From contig JANVCC010000011.1 in the NCBI GenBank assembly GCA_025345505.1, forward strand, positions 6,884,767 through 6,948,766: a stretch of 64,000 bases of DNA, written 5' to 3'. Below are positions 36,961-49,700 of the stretch, one piece after another. The notes under the pieces are model-generated. The model was not told the origin of the DNA. It searched no databases and saw only the letters and a list, made by a program, of their open reading frames with translations. Source of the DNA: Todiramphus chloris collaris. Its lineage: Eukaryota; Chordata; Aves; Coraciiformes; Alcedinidae. The first letter of the stretch is position 1; the number at the start of each line of letters is the position of its first letter. Made by a program: the position numbers and the translations under genes.

Positions 36961-39900
36961 TAGGTTTGATTTCAGGGTCCTGAAACTGCTTAGAAAAATC
37001 TTACTCTTTAACAAGACAGTGTGTTGACAGGCAGACCTGGCTCTGCAGGACAACTGTGCAACATGCAGTGGGTGCTATCATATAAATCTCTTCCTGACCT
37101 TCACACCTGCTCAGTTTCTTTGACTTCTAGCCCTGTCCTCTTGGCCTGAAACCTCAAAAGCCCTGAGCCAGCGTCCTCGAAAGTAATTTGGATTCTTTCC
37201 ACTGGCTTCAGATTTGTTTGAGCCAGCCAGTTAGTGGGATGAGCTCTTCCTAATCTCCCAGCACTGCTGGTGAGCCTTCCATCCACTAGAAAGGCAGTTA
37301 TCAGTGGAGAGGTTGAGGTCAGGTGACAACCAGGGAAGTTTGCTTGCAAATGGCTGTAGGCAGCTCAATTATTAGAAATTAAAACCACACCATGGAGAGA
37401 TGAAAACAATTGCTGCAAGTGCAAAAGCATCTGTTAGACAAAAAGTACTGCTCTGCTTTCAATGAATTCTTGCTCTGTAATGAATCCCTTCAGTTTATTA
37501 CCCTTCTTGGAACTTTTCTGGAATAAAAAAATGACAAATCTAGGCAATCAAATATGTTTTTGCAGGGCTGAACCTGCATCTAATTGTGTTTGGCTTTCCC
37601 TGGCTTCAAGGAGAGCAGTAGCAGCCGTGCCCTGAGCTCTGCTCTGCTGCCTGATGCCAGGGACTGCCCTGGGCTGCCTGTGCGCCTAAGAAAAAACTGT
37701 GCCCCGGGGGAAACCATCTACATTATCCTCTGGGGGACTCCCAGGGGGAGCAGACTGACCTGTGCCTGGACCAGAGCTTCACCCTGTGCTTGTAAGGGAT
37801 TTGTGTGGGTTTCTGTGGCATCAGTTCCCTTTTGCTCCTGGGGCTCACTTTGTGTAGCTCCTTGGTTGAAGAAAGTCTCCTTTCTGTCCTTGAGCTCGAT
37901 AAGTAGAAGGGCCACTTTTTTTTTTTCACAGGAAAAAGCCACTTGGCTCTATTTGTCATTCTTCATTAACCTTATCTCTGTCCCTCTTTATCCTTCTTTC
38001 TCCCATATTGCCTGGTCACTGTAGCTCTTAATACTTCCTCTCTTGATAAAGATGTCTTGTTCAAAGTATATTTATATCATTAGTTTCAACTGCCTTACTT
38101 GGCAATGTAACCCTTTGTGATTGGCTTGGTTGTTGTTTTCTCAGTCCCAGTCCGAGGGGCAGGGATATAAAAATGTCCCATACATTTGGTGAGACCCAAA
38201 GGAAATATTTCCAGACTTTAATCTGTGCCTTTGTGGATCAGCCCTGTGGGATCACTTGAGGTCAGCACAGCTGGGCTGGGTGATGGGACACATATTGCTT
38301 AGTGCCCAACTCTTCAGCCCTGGATGTTAAGGAATCTGGACACCAGGAATGTCAGAGCAAAAAGCAGAGCCAAGGAGCCTTGACTGCCAATTGTCCCCTC
38401 CAGACTCTTCATTTTCTTTCAGTTTTCAACACATTCCCTGTGTATGCTCTGTTGAGTGCACTCATCATTTTCCATCCTCTTTGATGTCCTTTACAGAGAA
38501 GGTGACACTGAGTTCTCTGGGTGTTTCTGATCATCAGGACAGCCTTGCTTCAGCACAGCTCCAGCATCACTGCAACCTCTTGCTGGGCTGCAGGCACACT
38601 CCTCCCCCTCTGTCAGCATTCCTCACCCTTTCTGACATTTAACTCTAAGGACTTTGAGGCTGATTTTCCCTCTCTTCCTGTCCTTTGTTATATAGATTAG
38701 ATACTGCAAGAAGATTTATCAATATAAGAAGCCCTTTATTTCCAGTTTCACCCTGCACAGATTTAAAGGTCCGTGTAGCAAGAGCCAGCGATCAGTCTTC
38801 TGTTACAGTTTCCTATGGAAAAAAGGTTATGAAAATGGATAAATGGGAAAAAAAACAACCAAATAAACAAAAAAAAACCTGAAAAAAAAAGCCCTGAAGA
38901 GTTCTCCAAAATATTTGGAAGCTCGGGCCAGTATAAGATGTGGCAGGGGAGGCTGCAAGGACTGGTAGGACAGTGTTTGTGTATGTTTGGTTTCCAAGAC
39001 TGGCTTTCATGGAAACAGCACGATAGAACGTGGTTTTGATCAGGCATGTCAATACCTTTGACACCAGCACATTACAAAGTAGACACACCAGCTTGTTGGT
39101 GTTAGTGCTGATTCCATTTTCCCTTGGTTGGAGTTCTGATTTCAAACTGAAGTTTCAAGCCTATTACCTGTAGATACAAGGTATGGTAAGGTAGTTCTTG
39201 CAGCTTGAGAATGGGCTGTATTGTCCATGTGGACAGTGGTAGAAACTACTGGAATTTGGCAGCTAGCTAAGGTGTTCACCTCCAGGGTTTGGTTCAAGGG
39301 TACTTCAGAACCTCAGTTTCCTTGCTGTGAAGAAACATGTGTGCAAGGGGAAGAGTGGGGTGTGCACAGAGGAGGGACCTCTGTATGGAGTGGATGTACT
39401 TGAGACACCCCTGGTTTAGTCATAGCTTGAGACATCTTGATTACAGTTACACAGATGGTCCATATTTCAACATCTGGTACATGATTAACTTACACAATAA
39501 ACACGTAAGTGCTGGTGTGTACATGAGGCCCAAGTGTCTTCGCTTCCTTTATACTCTGTAGAGATCCAGCTAATATAGACCATGGAGCCTTCAGCATAAT
39601 TTGGTGTACCCTGAAGGAGTCACCTAATAGTCAACTGAGTAATTTCCAGACTCCATTGACTATGACTTTATTGGAGGCACCATCCATAATGTCCCTAGTG
39701 CACATGCAGATACTTGAATACCACCCCAGTTGTCTTTGACATGCACACGTCTAGTTCCTGATAACTTTCTGAAAATTTTGTAGGAGTAAAAATTTCCAGC
39801 AATGACATTATCCTTTATCAAAGTCCCACAGAACAGAATTATCTCTTAGGCACCTGAGTTTGAAAATCTTGACCACTGTTATTCTCAGATTTCACCCTCT

Positions 39901-41784
39901 AGACAGTTCGATTTGTCTGGTTCTGGATATGGAACGGAAACCTAACACCAAAATATTTCTCCAAGCTTTGCTGGCTTCTCCATGAATACCATCATGTGTG
40001 ACTCATGCTTTTTGGCATGGATAAGTAGCTAGATTTAAAATATTATTTTGTACTTCTTTTGATTTCCAAATAAAGCCTAGTGGAAAAATATTATTTACCC
40101 CTGCACTTTATGCATTAAACAATATACTGACTTGGTTGCCATAAAAAACTGTTTAATTCCCTATATTAAAAAAAACCCAAACCCTAATGCTTTTACCACA
40201 CATTTCTAACTCTGAAATATCTGAGTAAGTTTCTTATTAGTGAAACCTTTTCTGATTAACTTTCACAGTCCCAGTGTCCTACAGCTAGTCTTCTGCTACC
40301 TGAGAGGGTGTTTGGGATGGATCTCAGTGGAGATTAGCAGGAGCTATAAAGCTTCTGACCTTTTAAACACTAAAGCAAAATCTGAAATCTCCACTTGTAA
40401 GTATTCACAACTTTAAATCTCAGGCTGTGTCTTTAACCTTGCCTTTAATTAGACACCCGGGTAATATCACAGCAGAAATAACCCAGCGTGTCAGCACCAA
40501 CATAGCCTTCAGCAGTAGACTCAGATCCGTTTGGCAGCCCGGCTTCCTCCAACACTTGCATTCCTTCTGTGTTCACTCACCTTCCTCACTGATATCTAAC
40601 ACTTCAACCCAGGCTCTGGTGCTGGAATAGGGAAAATCATAAAGGAATACATGAAGAAAAATAAAAACTTGGTAAAGCTGCAGCCAGCACAGTCAGAAAG
40701 AAAAGGAGATGAATGCTTTCTCTGTACATGTTTTCCAAACCTGGGTCAGACAGTGTTGGGTTGTTCACCCTTCAGAAAAGGAGGTTTGTCTTGTTGCTCT
40801 TCATTTAAATACTCTCTTCTTAAATTCTTTCTATCTACAGAATTATCCTTTCCCTGCTGCTCTTTGCTCTCCCCCCTCGGTTACACCAGCCGGGCAGAGG
40901 AATTCAACCTCAGCACCACGCTAACATGGTCTTACAGCCTTCAGGTTAAAGCTGGCTTACATCCTACCTGCTCTCAGGCCTGGCAAGTGAGTTCATGTCT
41001 GCCTGAGCTCTCGCAGTCAGATTTATCCGAACTGACCTAGCCTGAATACTGGAAGTCATTAGTGCGGTGCACCGTGCAGGTTAATTTATCCTCCCTCACT
41101 GCAGGCAAATGGTGTGTGAAAAGAAGGCTTATTATCCAACTTTACTGACAGGACATTCAGCTATGAAACACTTCAAACTGTTCAGCATTAATCTCCTTGC
41201 TATTATGGGGATTGCCTCGTACTATAAGGACTTTGCACAACGCTTATCTCTGGGGATTCTTATCTAAATTGTTCCATATAGGTGCTATTGTAAAAGTGGC
41301 AATTATAGTACAAAGCTTTGGAAAGAATGATAACTTAAATGCTGTTCTTTTCTATGATTAATGTCATTTCCCTCATTTCCTAGTGTTTAGGGAAATAAAG
41401 TGTTTTTCCTAGTAGCTGGTTTTAGCTTTAATAAGGAAGTTCAGTTTTATTTAAGTGACATTGTCCCAGAGGAAGGACTAGTTAGACCTGTGTAGACAAT
41501 GAGTGCTTTGATGGAAAATTAATTGCCTTCCTCTTTTGCCTTCAGGTGGTGAACATTTATCAAAAGTAAACTGCATATATTTTAATCCAGAGATGACCTT
41601 GTAGTTGAGACAGAAACAACAAGTGCTTGCAGTGGTGGAGACAGAGTCACATTTTGAATGAACTGGTCTAGGCAGGAAGGCTTTACCTAATTTCCTGAAG
41701 GTGCTCAAAGACTGAGTTTGATCTCCTCTAACAGTCAGACTCAATGAAGAGAAAAATGATGCTTTTTGTTTTGCCTTGAGCTTT

Positions 41785-41838
41785 ATTTTAGTTTTCTGTT
41801 ATTCCTGAGATAGCACCAATATCTCAGAAAACTAAAAT
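41785..41838. repeat. Perfect 14-bp inverted repeat with 26-nt loop
   Basis: ATTTTAGTTTTCTG at 41785-41798 is the exact reverse complement of CAGAAAACTAAAAT at 41825-41838. G-T wobble pairs could lengthen the stem by three pairs at the base. A second pair, TGAGATA (41806-41812) and TATCTCA (41820-41826), could form an alternative inner hairpin. There is no recognised transposon end or RNA family. Confidence 0.8.
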
Positions 41839-42040
41839 GGGCTTGATCACTGGTACCAGAAGATCTGCCTGGGATCTGCCTGCACCACTGACTGGGATCC
41901 AGTAGAGACATCTGTGTATATGGAAACCTGACGCAGTGAGAAAGCAAGCTGAGTTGGACATGTATTTTCTTCACATCCAGATTGAAGCAGGGAATCACAG
42001 CAAGGCAAGTGGGAGGTCATGAAGGCGAGGCTGACTGAGG

Positions 42041-42112
42041 CCTCATCCAGGATGAAATAAGGGAATTTCTTAGCATCCTCATCCAGGATGAAATAAGTTG
42101 CTTTTAGAGAGT
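42041..42112 (+). repeat. Two-copy imperfect tandem repeat, 36-bp period
   Basis: A 21-base block that starts CCTCATCCAGGATG is identical at 42041-42061 and 42077-42097, separated by 15 bases. The rest of the second unit has diverged. It looks like a local duplication. Confidence 0.85.
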
Positions 42113-43774
42113 GTTGTTCTGCAAGTACTGAGAAGGAATCCAAGTTTCCTCAACATGGGGAAAGCAGGGAGACATGTTCTATGGAGTGATGTGAGGCCAC
42201 TGTCAAAGTGAGTTCTTTAAAGCATTTCATCTTTTCGACCACCACCACTTCAGTCTTGCTTGAGTTCATCTGAGCCATTGTAACCTGCAAGGTGATTTGC
42301 AATGATGCTGAGAGGTGCGTAGCTAAGAGTCATCACTTGTTGGCTAAGGCTCTGGACTCAGATAGTGGTGTCACACTGACGTGAAGGAAAGGTACAACCA
42401 GTGTGAACATTTCCTTGACACCCTCCAGGTGCAAGCTATGGTTTCAGCTCTCACCTCGCTGACAGATAAAAATAGTTGGACCACCGCAGTGCTGGGGACC
42501 TGCTCCAGCACTGCTACAATGCAGTGCCCTGGGGCACCCCAGGTGGACAGAGGAAGCCCTTCAGAAAGTGCATGCAGGTCTTACAAGATGCCATAGCCAT
42601 ACAAAAAAATATTCTTTTTTTATACTACTAGAGCAGTTCCTGTGTTCCTGATGAATCATTACATGTTTCCAGCTTCACTCTCTGAGAAGTCAACTTCCAC
42701 ACAGAGCAACATAAAAATAAATCTTAGAACCATAACCTGTAAAGTTTCTGAAGGTGTTTGAACAGGTTTTTTGCTTATCCTGGAAGAGACACTGCAGTCT
42801 CAGCTGTGGAAAGAAAAGAAACATCACCAGAAAGCCATAAATAGGAATTTGCTTCACACAGACTAAGGCAAGGTGAAGAAGAACCCCCCCACTTTGAAAA
42901 CAGGACCAGGCTATCTTACAGTGGTTATGAGAATTAAAGGTATGGGTAGAAACCGAGACAGGCAAACAAACAGCCAGAACTGAGCAAAAATTTAATATTG
43001 CACATTTGGGTAAATCATGTCTAGCTACTCTTCTGTTGAACCCAAGATGCCAGTTAAAGCTAAGGAAATCTTAATGGGAGCAAGAGGAAGGCGAGGATCC
43101 GTGTGAAATTTTGTTCAACTGAAAGCGAGCAAAACTTGGGGATTTTGTATGTGGTGGCTATTAAGTGGCTACAGAAACATGTAAACTTGTCTGGCTTTTG
43201 CTTATGCAGCAAGGTGAATTCTTGCGTATACACAGGACTTTACCAAATGACTTGATTGACTAAAATAAACTTGCACTGCTTCTTCTTGTGAGCTCTGCAG
43301 GGACAACATGTTCACAGCATTAAAGTGAGTTTCTGGTTTATAGATTATAAACACAATTGTTTGTGAAAGCCCAAACACAGACTATTACTGACGGAAAAGA
43401 GAGAGAAAGAGAAAGCCAAACCTGACTTTCCAATTCAGGTTCAATTTGTAGGCTGTAGAAGGGAAGTTTGGAGTGAAATCCTGAACCTACTAAGTTACGC
43501 TATTGGGTTCAGTGGAGCCACAAGAAAGATAACCAAGGCAGAGATAACCCTGACTTCTTTTCTTGCCAGTAGCTAAGCACAGTACAGACGACTTTTCAGT
43601 TGGAAATTGGTGACTTATTCAGATTTGGAACAGTCAATATTCATCAGGCAGGAAGAAAAGATTCTCATGGTCTCACTTGGGGAAATATATAGAGAACAGA
43701 CTACAATAGGAATATGGAGAAGGCAGGCAGGAAGACCCTTTCTTCATTTTGGTTGCTGTGGGGTTTTTTTTGCA

Positions 43775-43968
43775 TGTGTGGTTTTGTTTTTTTGTTTTTG
43801 TTTTGTTTTTTGTTTTTGTTTTTTGGAGGGTTTTGTTTGTTTTTTTTTGTTTTTTCTTTTTCTTGTGGTGGGTTTTTTTTGTTGTGGGTTTTTGGTTTGG
43901 CTCTTTTTTGTTTGTGTGTGTTTGTTTGTTTGTTTGGGGTTTTTTTGTGTGTTCTGTTTTTTTTTTTT
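43775..43968 (+). repeat. Nearly A-free T/G-rich low-complexity tract
   Basis: Across about 194 bases the + strand is made of T and G, with one A (43827) and only a handful of C. It is arranged as irregular TTTTG and TTTG units with GGG clusters. A spurious 158-codon frame that reads Phe/Cys/Val-rich crosses it. This is low-complexity DNA and not a membrane protein. Confidence 0.85.
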
Positions 43969-45660
43969 AATTTGTTTAGGGTTTTGTTTTGTTTTTTCTT
44001 CTTATTTTGTAAGGACCATGAATGTGAATAACCATCTCCATATCCAGAAAGGCTGTCTGATGTCAATACCTCATTCTGTATGATAGCCCAAAAGGGGTGG
44101 TTATTTTCTTCAACATGTTTGCTTTTATTTTTTTCTGAAACTTGGTATTATGATGCCATCTGGAACTAATAGAATTTCCCTTTATTTACAGCAATCTTAT
44201 TTTGGATTGTATTTTGACTTCATATTAGAAGTGACTCTTTGCAAGGACTCATCTCCATGTGACTCCTGGCCCTGCTTCCATTGCAGTCTTCAGCAACATT
44301 GTGGCTGTCCTGGGATGTTTCTACGCAAAATGCTTTGACTTATCCCCAGTTTGTATGGCTTTAATTCAGCCCAGTGCTGTTTCACACTGGTTTCAGTGAA
44401 AAAAAAGAATTAAATATGCCTTGTATCATTTGTGGCTTCATCAGCATTTTTTTTCCCAGTGAAAAAGGAGACAAGGGAGCGGTGGGGGATCAAGGGGAGG
44501 GAGTGTTTACTGACAGCTGAACGCCTTCCTGGCCTTTTCTTCGCTTTTCCTCACACATGCTTTGATTTTGTTAATATTTTCCCTCTGGAAACATGTTGGG
44601 TTTTGAAAGCTGATTTACCTGTATAGAGCAACAGCTCTCTGTCAGAATGCCTGTGGAGCTGGGAGATGTCTCCTTTTTGCAATGATTGTTTCACTCCTGT
44701 ACTATATGTAATTTACTGAAAGAGGGTCAGGGTATGTAGAGTAGAAGGTCCTCCTTTAAAAACATAGATTTATTGTCAGAGTCCCACAGAATTAAATGAA
44801 AAATGCTCTAGATTGGATTTATTGGCATTTTTCCCAAATCTGGTTAATACTGACACTGTCCTAATTTTGGTGTTTCCCTTTGTGCTTTTCCACTGTTGCA
44901 GATGTGATGAAAACTTGCCCTAAGAGTGAGCACACACACTAGGAAGGGGAGAGAAGGGCTATAAAGACAGCAGAGCACTGTGTCACTGCCAGGCAGCACG
45001 GTCACTACTTTCACTGTCACAACTTGAGCATCCATTTAACTGCAATATTTCATGCAAAGGGGGAGAAAATTAGAGAGGTGACTTGGACCCATAATGTCTC
45101 CCCACCTCTTTGTGTCCCAGCCTCCTGGTGAGCTGGCATCAGGACTCATCAGGAATCAGCTGGCATCAGGACTTCAACCTTCATGGCTGCTAACAGAAAA
45201 GCTGGTGTCTTATGTGAGACTGATGGAGACGTGGAGAGGCAGTGCAAATATTTAGATTTCTAATAATATCAGTAGTGCTTCTAAAGACACTCCTTTCTCC
45301 TAGACTACAAGTGACAGCAGACTAAAGGTGACGGGAACAGCACTGAGAACCCACTTGGCATTTTCTTCTTCATTCTTAATGTTTGTCTTTCTATTGAGAA
45401 AATATTTTTAAAATAAATATGTTAGATTTGCAAAGGGCATTCTTGATATGATCAAAACAAGCCTCACAGACCTGACCTGCTCATCTCCTGTCACAGGACT
45501 GAGGTTACCTGCCATCATCCCAGATGTTTTCTCCAACCCAGCAGCAAAGGATGAACTTGCCAGCAGCCCCTCATTGCACAGAGCAGTAGATGTTCCTTGA
45601 TGTCTGGGGCCCAGCTAACTGGCTCCGAAAAGGGGAGCATAGCAGGCAGAGAACTTTTGT
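43969..45660. other. Intergenic, no gene seen
   Basis: AT-rich noncoding DNA. It contains a 16-bp direct repeat (45131-45173) and otherwise nothing recognised. Confidence 0.5.
45131..45173 (+). repeat. 16-bp direct repeat, period 27
   Basis: AGCTGGCATCAGGACT occurs exactly at 45131-45146 and 45158-45173, with 11 bases between. It is a small local duplication. Confidence 0.85.
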
Positions 45661-45800
45661 AGAATCATAGAATGGTAGGGGTTGTAAGGGACCTCTGGCG
45701 ATCATCAATTCCAATCCCCCTGCCAGTGCAGGAACACTTAGGACATGGCATACAGGAACACATCCAGGTGGGTCTTGAAAGTCTCCAGAGAAGAAGCACA
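45661..45800 (-). mobile_element. CR1 LINE 3'-end fragment
   Basis: It begins with AGAATCATAGAATGGT, the reverse complement of the CR1 terminal repeat. It continues through 'AAGGGACCTCTGG', 'CCCCCTGCCAGTGCAGGA' and 'CATCCAGGTGGGTCTTGAAA', all in the order of the avian CR1 3' region. The element is in minus orientation and 5'-truncated. Similarity fades after about 45800, so the inner limit is uncertain. Confidence 0.85.
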
Positions 45801-46709
45801 CAAGCTCATCAGCCTTGCTTATGGCAGGGCTTGTCAGGCAAGAAATTACATCTATGTGGATGCCCTGATTTGTTCAGGTAGTATTCTGTGCTGCTGTGCA
45901 CCCTATGGATGTACAGGCTTGGTGGGTGTTAAATCACGGTCTTTCTGCAGTAATTCATTGTACAAAAACCTACACCCTTGGATAGGACCAACATGACCTC
46001 CACAGTGAAGGAACAACCACTGAAACTGTCCTGTCAGTAGACACCCCTCAGACATGCTTCAAAGAAAAGAGGAAAGAGATAAAAGAACAGTATCTTGAAT
46101 ATGAACAGATTGGTAGCACTGCATTACAGAGTCCTGGGATATTTACATTCAAAGCATATCGGCTTCAACCAACACTATCAATGCAGAAAATCAGGGCTGG
46201 TGAAGCAAATATATGTTGAAAGTAACTGTTCTGCTTTCCACTCTGCTAATGCAATGACCAGTCATCTCCTGCAGTAGCTGAAGTGATTTTCAAGGATAAC
46301 CTAGGCAGGGCATTTCATGCTAATCTAATCTGCAAGCAAGGGCTATCAGACACCGACACCCCCGTTTACCAAATTCAGACTGACTAATGCTTCCCTGACC
46401 TTGGCTCCTGTTACCATATGAATCTGCACAGCACTGGAGAATTGGCAGCGTGACAGCAACACAGGCACTTCATCTTCAAGGCATTTTATTTAGCATTCCT
46501 GTGAAAAGTGGGGGTATTAAGACCTGGTTTACAGAGGGAGGAGAGGTGACAAAGGGCTGTGCCCTGGGCTGGGGGCCGGCTTCTTTAGGGGCTGGAATCC
46601 AGGCTCAGGAATGTTCTAAGGCAAAACCCTCTATGCATCTCCGTCTGTTCCCCTGACAGTTCTTGCAGTCACAGAAACAACAGCCTAGTCCTTTTCTAAT
46701 ATTGCAAAG

Positions 46710-46752
46710 TCTTTTTTTTTTCTTTTTTTTTTTTTCTTTTTTTTTTCTTTTT
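46710..46752 (+). repeat. T/C homopolymer-like tract
   Basis: Forty-three bases are T apart from four isolated C. On the minus strand this is A-rich with G. It could be the poly-A tail of an unrecognised retroposed sequence, but no body is recognised beside it. Confidence 0.85.
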
Positions 46753-49700
46753 ATTTTATTAGAATATAATCTCATCAACGCAGGAATCACCTTCATTTAA
46801 CATCTTCTCACAGCCTCTGCTAGCTTTTGTGTCAAAGCACATAGCTGGGATTAACTCCTTGTGCTCCTTTATTCTAATATAAAGCAGAATTTGGATTGAG
46901 GTCTCCAGCAGAGTGGAGTGCTTTTTCTTAAATTTCTGTTAGGAGCTGTTCAAGACTCCAGGATACCCAGAAGATAAAAAAATAAAAAAAAGAAATAAAA
47001 AGGAAGAAAAGCGCAGCTCTAAACCGGCATTTTTACTCTGGGATATTTCCATGATGGCTTACTAGCAATGTGATCCTTTGCCTGCTTTCTGGGGCAGAGG
47101 GAGGCAGGAATTAGACTATTTGTTTGGTAAAGGGATAGGATGCACTGTTTCTCTCTTCTGAAAATAGCATTAACATGAATTAGACAGAAATATCTCAGAG
47201 GTAGACTTCACGTTGAACCGGAGATTCCTCCTATATTTTGGATGGGGAGATGTCATAATTTCCTTGTTTTTCTCTTTGGGAGAGGGACCTGGGATCCAGC
47301 AAGAGCAGCGGGTTCTGTAGCCATCGTCGCTGCGTGTCAGAGGCAGCCTCATCAAAATCTCTTCCTGAGTGGAAGCAGCTGGGTTTGCTTCCAAGGCTTC
47401 CTCCCCGGGCCTCCCAGAAACGAGGCTGGCCCTGGCTTAGCTTTCTTTTTAACAAGTGAACCAGTGAGGAAAAAATAAAAGCCAAGGTGTAAACAGAGTC
47501 TTTTCTTTTCCTCATATGATCCTTGCAAAGCACTGAGTATTTTGACCCCACTCTAATAAAACATTTGCTTAATGCAATGCACAGAGCAATTCCTTAGAGT
47601 TCACTGAGTATTCACTTAAGATTATGCAGATTTGGGTCAGTACTTTGCTGAATTCAGCCCAGGCTCCTTACCAGCAGCTGCAGGGAGCAGCTTGGCTGTC
47701 CTGGGGAGCACACAAGCAGCTCTTCCCAGCCAGTTTATAACCATTTATAGTTCAGTCTGGGTTTGTTGCATTCATGGAACTCCCTCTGGTGGATACCTTC
47801 ACGGGATTTTTTTTTGTTGATGTAACCCCTTTGCTGAGGCCTTTTTCCTAAGGATGGAGTGTGAGCAAAGGAGGAAGAGTTGCATTTTGCAAAATGGGTT
47901 AAAAAAGCTATGATTAAGGTGTTAGATTCCCCTGCTGGTACTAAGGCTTTTCAGCTCTGATCCCCAAGTGGTTTTTGCTAACTTTCCCTGGTCTCCTTCC
48001 AACCTTTGTGATACTCAACACTTCTGTCACATGCTGTATAAAAATATTAAAAATTAATCAAGCCCATATTTTTCGGCTGAGCAGGCAGCTGACCTGGGAG
48101 AATAGCGGTCCCTGGTCTGCTCCCACTTATGTCTTCTTTTCTGTAGGTTCATGGCAAATACGGAAGCAAATCCCATGGAAAGGGAGCAGTGCCTGTTGTC
48201 TCCTGTCACCCAGGGCAGTACTCTAACCATTAAGCTGTTTCTGTGTCTTTGGTTAACTCATAATAAGTAACTTCTCCAGTGGAGCAGGTTCCAGTGGAAG
48301 AAAGTATAGAAACCACAGCCAGAGCTGTAGCCTGGTGGTTGTGGTTTCGGTGGGAATTGCTGGTGTCGCTTCCCCCAAGCTGCACTCATTCATGCTAGAC
48401 ATACGCAAAGGTCCTTGGTAGTGTTAGACCTGCTCTGCAGTGTTCAAAATGAAGATCTTTGGAAGAACAAGAAATCCAGGTGTCTCTAGTCCAACCTAAG
48501 GAAGGGAAAATCCTTGTTCCCAGTCAGAAGAGCCCCTGCAGCAGGCTAATCTCATGTTGAAACAAACATGAAGAAAGTAATTCCTCTCTGTACAACCAGG
48601 ATAGCACAGGTACCTAGAATGAAACTAACCAACCCAAGCACATCAGTAATCAAGAAGAATCAGATTTCTACATTTGATGACTTTATTTAGGGGTATCAGT
48701 CAGAAATAGTTAAGATGCTAAGGAAAGGTTTTCATGAAAACAAAATACAAAATACTGTACTGTCAATACAGTTGTCAAAATAGCAACAACTACCAGCATA
48801 CATTGGTAACTACCATCAGTGCTCATGAGCCTTCCTTGGACTGCTGAGACTTGTGAGCTGGTTTGCACAATAGCTATCTGGTATGAAATGGAAGTCATGG
48901 AAACCTCAACAGATAAAAAGACAATGGTCATTTTATACAGTGAAAGAAGGGTTAATATTTATTCCTTTTTCTTCACCAATAGGCACACCTGCAAATGTAG
49001 ACTTGTCAACATCAGCCTTTCATCTAACAGAAATCAGATCTTCAGTTAACTTACTAGAGGCACAGATACACAGAGTTACTGAAATACATGGAGGTTTATG
49101 AGGCAAAGCACAATATACAGCTTTGACTTGGCAAAATAAACGTCTTAGCTTCAAGCATAAATACTGATGATCAATTGCAGGTGAAATCTGAATGAAAATA
49201 ATGGAATTTATCCACAGGTCTGAATTTATCTAGGTCTGAATTCAGAGCTGGCCCTTTCCCAGAATAACACTGGTCCTGGCTCTTGTATTTCATATTCTTT
49301 GTTGGATTAGGAGCACTGGCTGCCCAAGGGACACAGATCAGGTCCAAAACCTGCCTGGCATACAGTGCTGAAAACCCAGCTCCTCAAAAAAATGTGAACT
49401 GGCTCATCCCACACAGGCATATTTGCAAAAATAAGAGTTTCTCTTTGAAATTTTCCTCAAGGGCATTTCAAATACCCCCTTTTCAAGATTTTTTACTGTA
49501 AAAACAAAGACCAGACCTGTTTTGTTTTAAAGGGGAAAAGGGGAAGCTGATACAAAATGTCTCCTGGAGAGATACCTTTTTAAGAGGGCAAATATAGCTG
49601 TACTTGGCTCAGTGAACATTTTGTTGATAAACAACATGCATTTCAAAGACTTGATGCAGGTAGGTCTCAAACAGACCATCTCTGGGTATTTATATTTATC

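Larger units (their letters stand above)
36961..43774. other. Intergenic, no gene seen
   Basis: Noncoding DNA with a CpG-retaining segment (40878-41242), a 14-bp perfect inverted repeat (41785-41838) and a small tandem duplication (42041-42112). Open frames of up to 146 codons lack family motifs. Confidence 0.5.

Noticed and set aside
42180-42600. Possible pseudogene, suggested by coding-like texture around 42240-42590.
   Set aside because: No translated frame on either strand gave a family I recognise, and frames are short. It was left as noncoding.
43607-44083. 158-codon + strand frame rich in Phe, Cys, Val and Leu that looks like a membrane protein.
   Set aside because: It is a direct translation of the T/G low-complexity tract. 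Neighbouring frames give the same kind of peptide.
45801-45996. Possible extension of the 45661 CR1 fragment or a coding exon (83-codon frame at 45745-45996).
   Set aside because: Similarity to CR1 fades after about 45800, and the frame starts inside the CR1 piece, so neither call can be supported further.
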